From contig JBAZCN010000111.1 in the NCBI GenBank assembly GCA_041655035.1, forward strand, positions 1 through 11,776: a DNA stretch of 11,776 nt, read 5' to 3'. Within the stretch, counting starts at the first letter, position 1. Each line of letters begins with the position of its first letter. The notes beneath the pieces are model-generated. The model did not search any database, was not told where the DNA came from, and saw only the letters and a program-made list of their open reading frames with translations. A program made the position numbers and the translations under genes. Below, one piece after another: positions 1-6,084 of this stretch. The DNA comes from NAT127 sp041655035 (GTDB lineage: Bacteria; Pseudomonadota; Gammaproteobacteria; Pseudomonadales; Porticoccaceae).

Positions 1-1353
1 GAGGGCACCCTGGTAGTTGGTGGCGAAGCTGTCCGACACCGGCTGGCGGAACAGCGATCCAGTGGGGCCGCCGGCATATTCCTCCACCCTGTCGGAGCGG
101 CGGATGTCGCGGCTGATGCCGGCGACCAGTTCCAGTTGCGGCGCGATCCGCCAGGTCTCTTCGAGGGCGAACGAGTAGACACTTTCAAGCGAGCTGTGCT
201 TCGGCTCGGTGAAGCCGTTGCCGTAGTTGCGCTCCCACTCCGTATGCTCATCGCGCCGGTAGTGCAGCGCCGCCTTGAGGGTGTGTCCTTCGAAATAGTC
301 CGTGCCGACCTCGACACTGCCGCCGAGAGCTTCGTCGTCGTAGTAGCTGATCCAGGCAGGGGTGTCCCTTGTCTGATTGGTGTACGCCAGCAGGCTGTTG
401 TCGAACTTGTTGTAGTAGAGCCGGGTTTTAACGTAAGCGGTTTCGCTCAGCTGGGTATGGGACAGCCAGTAGACACTCCAGGTATCCCAGGTCGGCCATG
501 CCCATGGCTGCCCGCGCCCGCTGGTCGAATGGATGCCGCTTTTCTCGCCGCTCTGCTTGGTGAAGTTGATGGAGTACTCATCGGTCTCGTTGGGGGTGTA
601 GCCGGTTTTGAGGGCCACCCGCCAGTCCTCCTTGCCGGAGTGGTTGCGCTCGCCGCCGTTCTCTGCGGCGGTGGGCCGGAAGTCGCGGGACAGCCGCCAG
701 TGGTCGATGTCGCGCTGCTGGGCGCTGGCCTGGTAGTACCAGTGCTGCTGGCGGCCGCCCAGGTTGGCGTAGAGGGTATTGCCGTTGTACTGGCCCGATT
801 CGGCCAGCGCCGCGGAGACCCGCACCTCGGCCTCGAAGGGCTTGACCGGCTTGCGGGTGACGAGGTTGATGGCGCCGCCCATGCCGTCGGGACCGTTGAG
901 CACCGAGACATAGCCCTTCGACACCTGGATCTCCGCGAGATCAGGGGTGAGGAAACGGTCGAAATCGATGCGGTTGTCCGCCGGCAAATACAGGCGGATG
1001 CCGTCCATCATCAGCGGCACCTGCCAGCGATCGAAACCGCGGATGCTGATTGCCGTTTCGTTGCGCTGCCCGGTGCCCGGCGTGGTCACCGCGCCGGGGA
1101 TCAGGTTGAGGGCATCGGTCAGCCCGTCGCGGCTGAAATCCCACATGTCCTCCCGCGCCACCGTCGCGGTGCCGATGGCGTTTTCGAGCAGGGGCGCGCG
1201 CACTTCGATCACCGACAGCCGGCCGAGGGTGAAGACCGGGCTTTGGGCATCATCGGCCGGCGGGCTCAGCTCCGCCGCCAGGGTTGTCAAAGGCAGCGCA
1301 ACGGCAACAGCCACGGCAAGACGACGGCGCAACAAAAATCGATTCGCTTTCAT
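1..1353 (-). CDS. TonB-dependent outer-membrane receptor, N-terminal part (gene runs off left edge); probable molybdate-related receptor
   Basis: This frame is open for 451 codons from the ATG at 1353 to the window edge, so only the N-terminal part is present. It begins with a Sec signal peptide (MKANRF, an Arg patch, an Ala/Val/Leu core, probable cleavage near TTLA-AEL). A possible TonB box follows (LSVIEVRAP, about residues 46-54), then a plug domain with the hallmarks SIRGF, MMDGIRLY and GPDGMGGAINLVTRKP. After that come aromatic-rich stretches with alternating Trp/Tyr, typical of barrel strands. The start is fixed by AAGGA six bases before the ATG. The family imports metal chelates and other scarce solutes across the outer membrane using TonB energy. 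Its substrate is not readable from the sequence. The gene follows modABC on the same strand and has a ModE-like operator upstream, so molybdate, tungstate or a molybdenum chelate is the inferred cargo. TonB-receptor identity is near certain; the substrate is inference. Confidence 0.93.
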   Translation of the reverse strand, partial: MKANRFLLRRRLAVAVAVALPLTTLAAELSPPADDAQSPVFTLGRLSVIEVRAPLLENAIGTATVAREDMWDFSRDGLTDALNLIPGAVTTPGTGQRNETAISIRGFDRWQVPLMMDGIRLYLPADNRIDFDRFLTPDLAEIQVSKGYVSVLNGPDGMGGAINLVTRKPVKPFEAEVRVSAALAESGQYNGNTLYANLGGRQQHWYYQASAQQRDIDHWRLSRDFRPTAAENGGERNHSGKEDWRVALKTGYTPNETDEYSINFTKQSGEKSGIHSTSGRGQPWAWPTWDTWSVYWLSHTQLSETAYVKTRLYYNKFDNSLLAYTNQTRDTPAWISYYDDEALGGSVEVGTDYFEGHTLKAALHYRRDEHTEWERNYGNGFTEPKHSSLESVYSFALEETWRIAPQLELVAGISRDIRRSDRVEEYAGGPTGSLFRQPVSDSFATNYQGAL

Positions 1354-1575
1354 GGAAAATCCTTGTATGGGGATCGCCGGCGGTTTCCGGCATGAATGCC
1401 CGCCGTTGATCGGGAAGTGTGGAGTTCGGGTGTGTCCACCCGCCTTGTCAATAACCAGGGCACCGTTGCCTGTGGCTGATTCATCTATTTCCCGGCGTCC
1501 GGCGCGGTGCGTGTGGCACGCGCCGACAGGTCGCAGGGAAGCGGGCGACGCTGCCCGCCAGGACCATCCGTTAAT
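1354..1575 (-). promoter_or_regulatory. Long structured leader between ModE-like box and TonB receptor
   Basis: About 220 non-coding bases separate the operator from the receptor start. Several inverted repeats can be read: 1376-1391 (GCCGG/CCGGC), 1427-1442 (CGGGTG/CACCCG, 4-base loop), 1455-1475 (bulged CCA-GGCA/TGCC-TGG), 1500-1525 (7 bp CGGCGCG/CGCGCCG plus an inner 3 bp) and 1541-1558 (GCGGGC/GCCCGC). None is followed by a T-run, so none is an obvious intrinsic terminator. I compared it from memory with cobalamin and molybdenum-cofactor riboswitches and could not match conserved cores. If transcription starts at the operator this would be an unusually long, folded 5' leader. Function unknown. 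Confidence 0.35.
1360..1364 (-). promoter_or_regulatory. Ribosome binding site of the TonB receptor
   Basis: AAGGA on the minus strand, six bases before the ATG at 1353. It supports this start over any upstream alternative. Confidence 0.7.
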
Positions 1576-1599
1576 CGTTATATAAAAAATGATATAACG
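1576..1599 (-). promoter_or_regulatory. ModE-like operator upstream of the TonB receptor
   Basis: Perfect inverted repeat CGTTATAT-N8-ATATAACG, extendable by one more pair at 1575/1600. The arm sequence and 8-8-8 spacing match the ModE operator format I recall from E. coli modA. The only gene it can serve is the minus-strand receptor starting at 1353: modC upstream ends at 1835 and no plus-strand gene starts nearby. On the minus strand the box contains TATAAC/TTATAT hexamers, so it probably overlaps a -10 element, which would fit repression by molybdate-bound ModE. No modE gene is in this window. Confidence 0.8.
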
Positions 1600-1653
1600 A
1601 AAAGCGCCCCGCGCCAAATGGTCTTTCTCATCGAGCTCGTTACCAATGGACCC

Positions 1654-1726
1654 TTCAGCACCCGCTGTTCAGCAACAGCCCTTCAGCAACAGACCCTTTA
1701 GCAAAAAGCTATTTAGCAACGAGCTA
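1654..1726. repeat. Five degenerate tandem repeats, period 14-15 bp
   Basis: Copies begin at 1654, 1668, 1682, 1697 and 1712, each opening with TTCAGCA or TTTAGCA, for example TTCAGCAACAGCCC and TTTAGCAACGAGCTA. They sit in the 239-base gap between the modC stop and the ModE-like box. The rest of that gap (1727-1834) shows only a short CCATCG triplet run at about 1792-1810. I see no terminator with a T-run after modC. Confidence 0.6.
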
Positions 1727-1834
1727 TTGATCGCCCTGCTGTTGAGCACCGGGAGTGCGGCGCCGGGGAAAGGCCAGGCAGGAGGGCTCCGCCATCGCCA
1801 TCGCCATCGGTCGGGCCGGGCTGCGCCGGCGGGT

Positions 1835-2614
1835 TCAGCCGCGGCCGGCGCCGGGCCAGCCCTCGCCGGAATCGGTGATCACGCCGTCCTGCAGGTAGAA
1901 AACCTGGTCGCCCAGCACCTCGGCGTCCAGGGGGTCGTGGGTGATCACGATCATCGGCACCGACAGCCGCCGCTGGAGTTCATCCAGCTCGGTGCGCATC
2001 CTGATGCGCAGCAGCGGATCGACGGCGGCGAAGGGTTCGTCCAGCAACAGCGCGCGGGGTTGCAATACCAGGGCCCGCGCCAGGGCGGTACGCTGGCGTT
2101 GGCCACCCGACAACTGGTGGGGAAACTGGTGGGCGACCGGCGCCAGGTTGAAGGCATCCAGCCAGTAATCCACCTCGGGGCAACCGCTGTCGGCGCCAGG
2201 GTTCAGCCAGTGGCGGCTCAAGCCGAAACCGATGTTCTGGCGCACGTTCAAATGGGGAAACAGCGCATAGTCCTGGAACAGGAAGGCCACCCGGCGGGCC
2301 TGGGGGGCGAGATCGATGCTGGATCGGGTGTCGAACAAGGTGGTGCCGGCCAGCTGGATACGGCCCTGCTCGGGCGTCATCAGGCCGGCGATGGCCTTCA
2401 GCGTCAGGCTCTTGCCGCCCCCCGACGGGCCGATGATGACGATGCGCTGGCAGCGGCTGGAAAAGGCGACGGCGAGGCGAAACTGCCGCTTTCCGGAACC
2501 CAGGGTCTTGCGGATATCGACGTCGATCAGCGCTGCATCAGTCGCGGATGCGTCTGTCGAGGATGCGTCATCCACGGCAGTGTCGCTCGCGGAAGCATCA
2601 ACCACGGTCGCCAT
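1835..2614 (-). CDS. modC: Molybdate ABC transporter ATP-binding protein ModC, short form without Mop domain
   Basis: ATPase subunit that powers molybdate import through ModB. All nucleotide-binding motifs are visible in 259 residues: Walker A GPSGGGKS (62-69), Q-loop FLFQDYALFP (111-120), signature LSGGQ (168-172), Walker B ALLLDE (188-193) and H-loop VITHD with H226. Two oddities. ModC proteins are typically about 350 residues with a C-terminal TOBE/Mop oxyanion-binding region, but this one stops about 30 residues after the H-loop. Residues 1-28 are a low-complexity Asp/Ala/Ser/Thr stretch with no family counterpart that I know of. The ATG at 2614 overlaps the end of modB by 17 bases. It is the only ATG ahead of Walker A, but in-frame GTG codons (for example codon 14) could be the true start. 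Co-transcribed with modA and modB. Confidence 0.9.
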   Translation of the reverse strand: MATVVDASASDTAVDDASSTDASATDAALIDVDIRKTLGSGKRQFRLAVAFSSRCQRIVIIGPSGGGKSLTLKAIAGLMTPEQGRIQLAGTTLFDTRSSIDLAPQARRVAFLFQDYALFPHLNVRQNIGFGLSRHWLNPGADSGCPEVDYWLDAFNLAPVAHQFPHQLSGGQRQRTALARALVLQPRALLLDEPFAAVDPLLRIRMRTELDELQRRLSVPMIVITHDPLDAEVLGDQVFYLQDGVITDSGEGWPGAGRG

Positions 2615-3299
2615 CCCGGCGGTTGGCCACCTGCCCCGGCATCAGCCGGCCGGCGGCCAGCAGCACCGTCACGCACACCACGGAGGTAATGAGCACCAGC
2701 CGGTTGGCCACGTCATCCTGGCCGGCCTGGACGGCCTCGTAGACGGCGATGGAGAGGGTCTGGGTGTGGCCGGGGATACTGCCGGCAATCATCAGCGTCG
2801 CGCCGAATTCCCCGAGGGCCCTGGCGAATGCCAGCAGCATTCCCGCCAGGATGCCCCGCCAGGCCAGTGGCAGGGTAACGCGGAAAAAGATCTTGGCCCC
2901 GGATAACCCCAGCACCTGGGCCGCCTGCTCCAACTGGCCGTCGACCGCTTCGAACGCCGCTCGCGCCGGCTTGAAAACCAGCGGAAAGGCGACGACGGAG
3001 GCGGCGATCACCGCGCCCTGCCAGGTGAAGATCAGGTTGATGCCGAGGTTGTCGTGGAGCCAGGCTCCCAGCCATCCGCGACGCCCCAGCATCACCAGCA
3101 GGTAGTAGCCGAGCACCGTCGGCGGCAGCACGATCGGCAAGGTCAGCAACGAATCGAGCAGATCGCGCAGGGGAAAGCGCCAGCGGGCCAGCATGTACCC
3201 GACCGCGGTGCCGAGCACCAGGGTGATGGCCGTGGCCCAGCCGGCAACCTTGAGCGAGAGGGCGAGCGCGGTCCACACCGGGTCCATCGCGGCGCTCAT
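2598..3299 (-). CDS. modB: Molybdate ABC transporter permease ModB
   Basis: Inner-membrane channel subunit of the molybdate importer, 233 residues, close to the usual ModB length. About five hydrophobic segments can be seen (roughly 14-37, 50-71, 94-109, 148-173 and 201-217). The EAA-type coupling loop that docks to ModC lies at about 124-150 (EQAAQVLGLSGAKIFFRVTL). It is followed by ARALGEFGATLMIAGSIPG, which is characteristic of ModB/CysT-type permeases. The ATG directly abuts the modA stop (TAGATG), and the 3' end overlaps modC by 17 bases, so the three genes are tightly coupled. A second Met at codon 5 is an alternative start. Molybdate rather than sulfate specificity rests on the neighbouring ModA and the ModE-like boxes. 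Confidence 0.95.
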   Translation of the reverse strand: MSAAMDPVWTALALSLKVAGWATAITLVLGTAVGYMLARWRFPLRDLLDSLLTLPIVLPPTVLGYYLLVMLGRRGWLGAWLHDNLGINLIFTWQGAVIAASVVAFPLVFKPARAAFEAVDGQLEQAAQVLGLSGAKIFFRVTLPLAWRGILAGMLLAFARALGEFGATLMIAGSIPGHTQTLSIAVYEAVQAGQDDVANRLVLITSVVCVTVLLAAGRLMPGQVANRRDGDRG

Positions 3300-4085
3300 C
3301 TACGGCCTGGCGAAGCCGTGGTTGTCGAGCACCGCCTGCCCTTCGGGCGACAGCACAAAATCGATGAAGCGGGTCGCCTCCGCGGCGCTGGCGGCCTTCT
3401 CGCTCGAAGCATTTTCACTTGAAGAAATGCCGATCGCAGCGATGGGATAACTGATGGCGATGTCCAGCGGCACCTCGAGGGCGACTTTGACCTTGTCCGC
3501 CATCAGCCGGGCGTCGGTGGCGTAGACGAAGCCGGCCTCGACTTCACCCCGGGCCACGTAGTCCAGCGCCTGGCGCACGTTCTGGGTGTTGATCAGCTTG
3601 CCTTGCAGGGCGGTCGCCAGCCCCGCCTGTTCGAGGGCCCGGCCGGCATAGCGCCCGGCGGGAACGCTCGCCGGATTGCCAATGGCGACCCGGCGGACCG
3701 CGCCCTGCGCCAGATCGCCGAGTGCCGCGATCTCTATCGCGCTGTCGGCCGGCACCACCAGCACCAGGGCATTGCGGGCAAAATCCCGGCGCTGCGCGTT
3801 CGCCACCAGGCCCTGTGCCTCGGCCATGTCCATGGTCTCCTGATCGGCGGAGGCGAAGACATCCACCGGCGCCCCCTTGGCAATCTGCTGCAACAGCGTG
3901 CCGGACGCCGCGAAATTGAGCAGCACCTTGGCATCCGGATGTTTCGCTTCGTAGTGTTCGGCGATGTCCTTGAAGGCGTTGGTCAGGCTCGCCGCCGCGG
4001 AGACCACCAGGTCGCCGGCGAGGCCCGGCAACGCCGCGAGGCTGAGAAGGATGGCGAGCAGGTAGTGGCAAGGATGTCGTTTCAT
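3300..4085 (-). CDS. modA: Molybdate-binding periplasmic protein ModA
   Basis: Periplasmic oxyanion-binding protein delivering molybdate (or tungstate) to ModBC, 261 residues. Residues 1-24 are a signal peptide (MKRHPCHYLLAILLSLAALPGLAG). The mature part opens with DLVVSAAASLTNAF, the typical ModA start with ligand-site Ser residues. FAASGTL (58-64), GNPASVPAGRYA (136-147) and GFVYATDA (185-192, with the conserved Tyr) follow in the expected order, and the C-terminus has the usual FVLSPEGQAVL. Residues 221-237 are a Ser/Ala/Glu-rich insert of low complexity. The reading frame stays open far upstream, but the ATG at 4085 is the start that gives the signal peptide, and it lies 33 bases downstream of the ModE-like box. 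First gene of the operon with modB and modC. Confidence 0.96.
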   Translation of the reverse strand: MKRHPCHYLLAILLSLAALPGLAGDLVVSAAASLTNAFKDIAEHYEAKHPDAKVLLNFAASGTLLQQIAKGAPVDVFASADQETMDMAEAQGLVANAQRRDFARNALVLVVPADSAIEIAALGDLAQGAVRRVAIGNPASVPAGRYAGRALEQAGLATALQGKLINTQNVRQALDYVARGEVEAGFVYATDARLMADKVKVALEVPLDIAISYPIAAIGISSSENASSEKAASAAEATRFIDFVLSPEGQAVLDNHGFARP

Positions 4086-4118
4086 GGTCGGACCCTGATC
4101 GTGGGATTGCCCGACGAT

Positions 4119-4142
4119 CGTAATATAGCCCGCTATATTGCG
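4119..4142 (-). promoter_or_regulatory. ModE-like operator upstream of modA
   Basis: Inverted repeat CGTAATAT-N8-ATATTGCG, with one mismatch between the arms. It has the same 8-8-8 layout as the box at 1576-1599. It lies 33 bases before the modA ATG and 40 bases after the Rieske gene stop, so it is placed to control modABC. ModE bound to molybdate normally represses modABC in other bacteria; that role is inferred here. Confidence 0.8.
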
Positions 4143-4182
4143 CCATACAAAACACCGCCAAAACCACGGCCGGGCGCCGCGA

Positions 4183-4500
4183 TCAGGGGATTTCGATACC
4201 GACGTCGTCCCCCCGGCAGAGGACGACATGGCGGCGCAGCGCGGCAATGCCCGCGACCACCTCCCCGCCCTGGGCAATCCCGGTGGCGAGATCGAAGCGG
4301 ATGCCATGCTTTGGGCAGCGGATGCAGCCGCCCTTGACCGTGCCCCGGGCAAGGGACGAGCCGTCGTGGGGGCAGGTATTGTCGATGGCGAAGCTGCGCC
4401 CCTCGCTATGCACCAGCAAGACTTGCCGACCGGCGACGGCAAATGTCCGGGCATAACCGTTCTTGAGCCGGCCGATCTTTTCCAGGGGGATGAAAGGCAT
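4183..4500 (-). CDS. Small Rieske [2Fe-2S] ferredoxin-like protein
   Basis: A 105-residue cytoplasmic protein that is essentially a single Rieske domain. It has the two cluster-binding boxes TCPHDG (C43-x-H45) and CPKHG (C62-x2-H65), separated by 16 residues, and the typical FDLATG after the second box. Proteins of this size act as electron carriers for oxygenases or as NirD-like subunits; nothing nearby identifies the partner. The frame is open further upstream only as a shadow of pabB. The ATG at 4500 gives a natural start (MPFIPLEKI). The gene is divergent from pabB and lies 97 bases before modA, with a ModE-like box in between. It may be transcribed separately, or read through into modABC. 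Two further Cys (C59, C95) are not part of the standard motif. Confidence 0.88.
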   Translation of the reverse strand: MPFIPLEKIGRLKNGYARTFAVAGRQVLLVHSEGRSFAIDNTCPHDGSSLARGTVKGGCIRCPKHGIRFDLATGIAQGGEVVAGIAALRRHVVLCRGDDVGIEIP

Positions 4501-4535
4501 AATGGTGTCACCCAGCGCGGAGAATGAAGTACGAC

Positions 4536-4565
4536 TTGCCGGTACAGTATAGTCCCGCACACAAT
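4536..4565 (+). promoter_or_regulatory. Candidate divergent promoter region for pabB and the Rieske gene
   Basis: The 123-base gap between the divergent genes holds AGTATAGT at 4546-4553, which contains TATAGT (4548-4553) on the plus strand and TATACT (4546-4551) on the minus strand, so the two -10 elements may share bases. A separate plus-strand option is TTGCCG (4536-4541), 18 bases, CACAAT (4560-4565). No good -35 is seen for the minus direction. Weak evidence. Confidence 0.3.
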
Positions 4566-4623
4566 AGCCCCCCGCAGATGGCCCCTTACACAGCCCGGCT
4601 CGTCCCACAGCAGAGTGCAACCC

Positions 4624-5991
4624 ATGCCCACCGGCCCCGACATAATCGATTTTCCCTATCGTAGCGACGTGGATATGCTGTTTTCGCGGCTGCGCCGGCT
4701 CGATGGCGCGATCTGGCTGGACAGCGGCAAGCCGCGCTCGCGGCAGGGACGGTTCGATATTCTCTCCGCCCTGCCCCAGTGGCGGCTCGAAACCCGGGGC
4801 CACGAGACCTTGCTGAGCACCGCCCGCGGTGTGCGCCAGCCATGCAGCGGCGACCCTTTCGTGGCCGGCGATGAGCTGCTCGCCGAGATGGGCCTGGTGA
4901 GCCAGGATTTCGCCTATCTGCCCTTCGTCGGCGGGCTGATGGGCTACTGGCAGTACGACCTCGGCCTGGCGGCCGACGGGCCTTGCCTGCAATCGCCAGC
5001 CGCCACGACCATGCGCCTCGGCTGGTACGGCTGGGGCCTGGTGATCGATCACCAGGCCCGCCGCGGCTGGCTCATCTTCCATCCACGGTGCGATCCTAAA
5101 ATTAGAATCAGGATTACAGAAACACTGCAATCGACTGATAAAAAAGAACAAATAGAATTCACCATCACCCGGCCTTTCAGGTCGAACACGACACGCGCCG
5201 ATTACCTCGACACCGTGCGGCGGATCGGCGACTACATCAGCGCCGGGGACTGTTACCAAGTCAACTATGCCCAGCGCTTCAGTGCCGGCTATCGCGGCGA
5301 TCCCTGGGCGGCATACCGCAAGCTGCGCCAGGCGGTGCCCTCGCCCTACGGCGCCTATCTCGACTGGGAAGGCGAGGCGCTGCTGTGCGCCTCGCCGGAG
5401 CGTTTTCTCAAGGTCTCCCTCGGCCAGGTGGAGACCAAGCCGATCAAGGGCACCATCGCCAGGGGACGGACCCTGGCCGAAGACGAAGAAAACGCCATCA
5501 GCCTGATGAACAGCGGCAAAGACCGCGCCGAAAACCTGATGATCGTCGACCTGCTGCGCAACGATCTCGGCAAGCACTGTGTGCCGGGTTCGATCAAGGT
5601 GCCCAAGCTGTTCGCCCTGGAAAGCTTTGCCAACGTCCATCACTTGGTCAGCACGGTGACCGGCACCCTGGCGCCGGGCAGCACACCGCTGCAACTGCTG
5701 CGGGATGCCTTTCCCGGCGGCTCCATCACTGGGGCGCCGAAAAAACGCGCCATGGAAATCATCGCGGAGTTGGAAACAGCTCCCAGGGGCCTGTATTGCG
5801 GCAGCATCGGCTACATGAGCGCCACCGGCCGGCTGGACAGCAATATCGCCATCCGCACCCTGGTGGCCTCCGGCGACGAAATCCACTGCTGGGGCGGCGG
5901 CGGCATCGTCGCCGACTCGGTGGCCGAGCGTGAATACGAGGAATCGCTGCAGAAGGTGGCGGTATTGATGAAGACGCTGGAAGGGGCGTAA
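4624..5991 (+). CDS. pabB: Aminodeoxychorismate synthase component I (PabB)
   Basis: Joins chorismate and ammonia (supplied by the glutaminase PabA) to make 4-amino-4-deoxychorismate, the precursor of p-aminobenzoate and folate. At 455 residues it is about the length of E. coli PabB. The N-terminal domain has IWLDSG (30-35). The chorismate-binding domain has ASPERF (256-261), PIKGTIARG (273-281) with the catalytic lysine K275 that distinguishes PabB from anthranilate synthase (which has Ala there), LMIVDLLRNDLG (305-316), FPGGSITGAPK (363-373) and GSIGYMS (393-399). I chose the ATG at 4624, which has CAGAG eight bases ahead; a GTG at 4615 is an in-frame alternative. No pabA or pabC lies next to it. 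Residues about 157-180 are encoded by a strikingly AT-rich patch, probably an inter-domain linker. Confidence 0.96.
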   Translation: MPTGPDIIDFPYRSDVDMLFSRLRRLDGAIWLDSGKPRSRQGRFDILSALPQWRLETRGHETLLSTARGVRQPCSGDPFVAGDELLAEMGLVSQDFAYLPFVGGLMGYWQYDLGLAADGPCLQSPAATTMRLGWYGWGLVIDHQARRGWLIFHPRCDPKIRIRITETLQSTDKKEQIEFTITRPFRSNTTRADYLDTVRRIGDYISAGDCYQVNYAQRFSAGYRGDPWAAYRKLRQAVPSPYGAYLDWEGEALLCASPERFLKVSLGQVETKPIKGTIARGRTLAEDEENAISLMNSGKDRAENLMIVDLLRNDLGKHCVPGSIKVPKLFALESFANVHHLVSTVTGTLAPGSTPLQLLRDAFPGGSITGAPKKRAMEIIAELETAPRGLYCGSIGYMSATGRLDSNIAIRTLVASGDEIHCWGGGGIVADSVAEREYEESLQKVAVLMKTLEGA

Positions 5992-6067
5992 CCGGACGCC
6001 GGGGCGGCCTCGACTCCGGCGCGGCAGTCACATCAGGCCATCACATCAGAAGAGTGGTGCGCGAAGC

Positions 6068-6084
6068 GCCGGCTCGCAGCCGGC
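6068..6084. terminator. GC-rich hairpin in the pabB/thrH convergent gap
   Basis: GCCGGCT-CGC-AGCCGGC, a perfect 7-bp stem with a 3-base loop, ends at the thrH stop codon. The pabB-thrH gap (5992-6084) holds nothing else recognisable. There is no T-run on either strand, so a terminator role is only suggested by its position between convergent genes. Confidence 0.35.

Noticed and set aside
136..1395. Plus-strand open frame opposite the TonB receptor
   Set aside because: Antisense shadow of a gene with signal peptide, plug motifs and ribosome binding site on the other strand.
1446..1451. TTGACA on the minus strand as a -35 for the TonB receptor
   Set aside because: The hexamer is perfect, but no -10-like sequence occurs 16-18 bases downstream.
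1354..1575. Cobalamin or molybdenum-cofactor riboswitch in the TonB receptor leader
   Set aside because: Fragments such as GCCACAGGCA and GGGAA are suggestive, but the conserved core order could not be matched by eye.
4086..4643. Upstream extension of the modA reading frame (about 186 more codons)
   Set aside because: The ATG at 4085 gives a proper signal peptide. The extension overlaps the Rieske gene and the ModE-like box and has no protein-like character.
4501..5886. Long minus-strand open frame ahead of the Rieske protein
   Set aside because: It is antisense to pabB, a clear gene. The Rieske domain needs only the last 105 codons, from the ATG at 4500.
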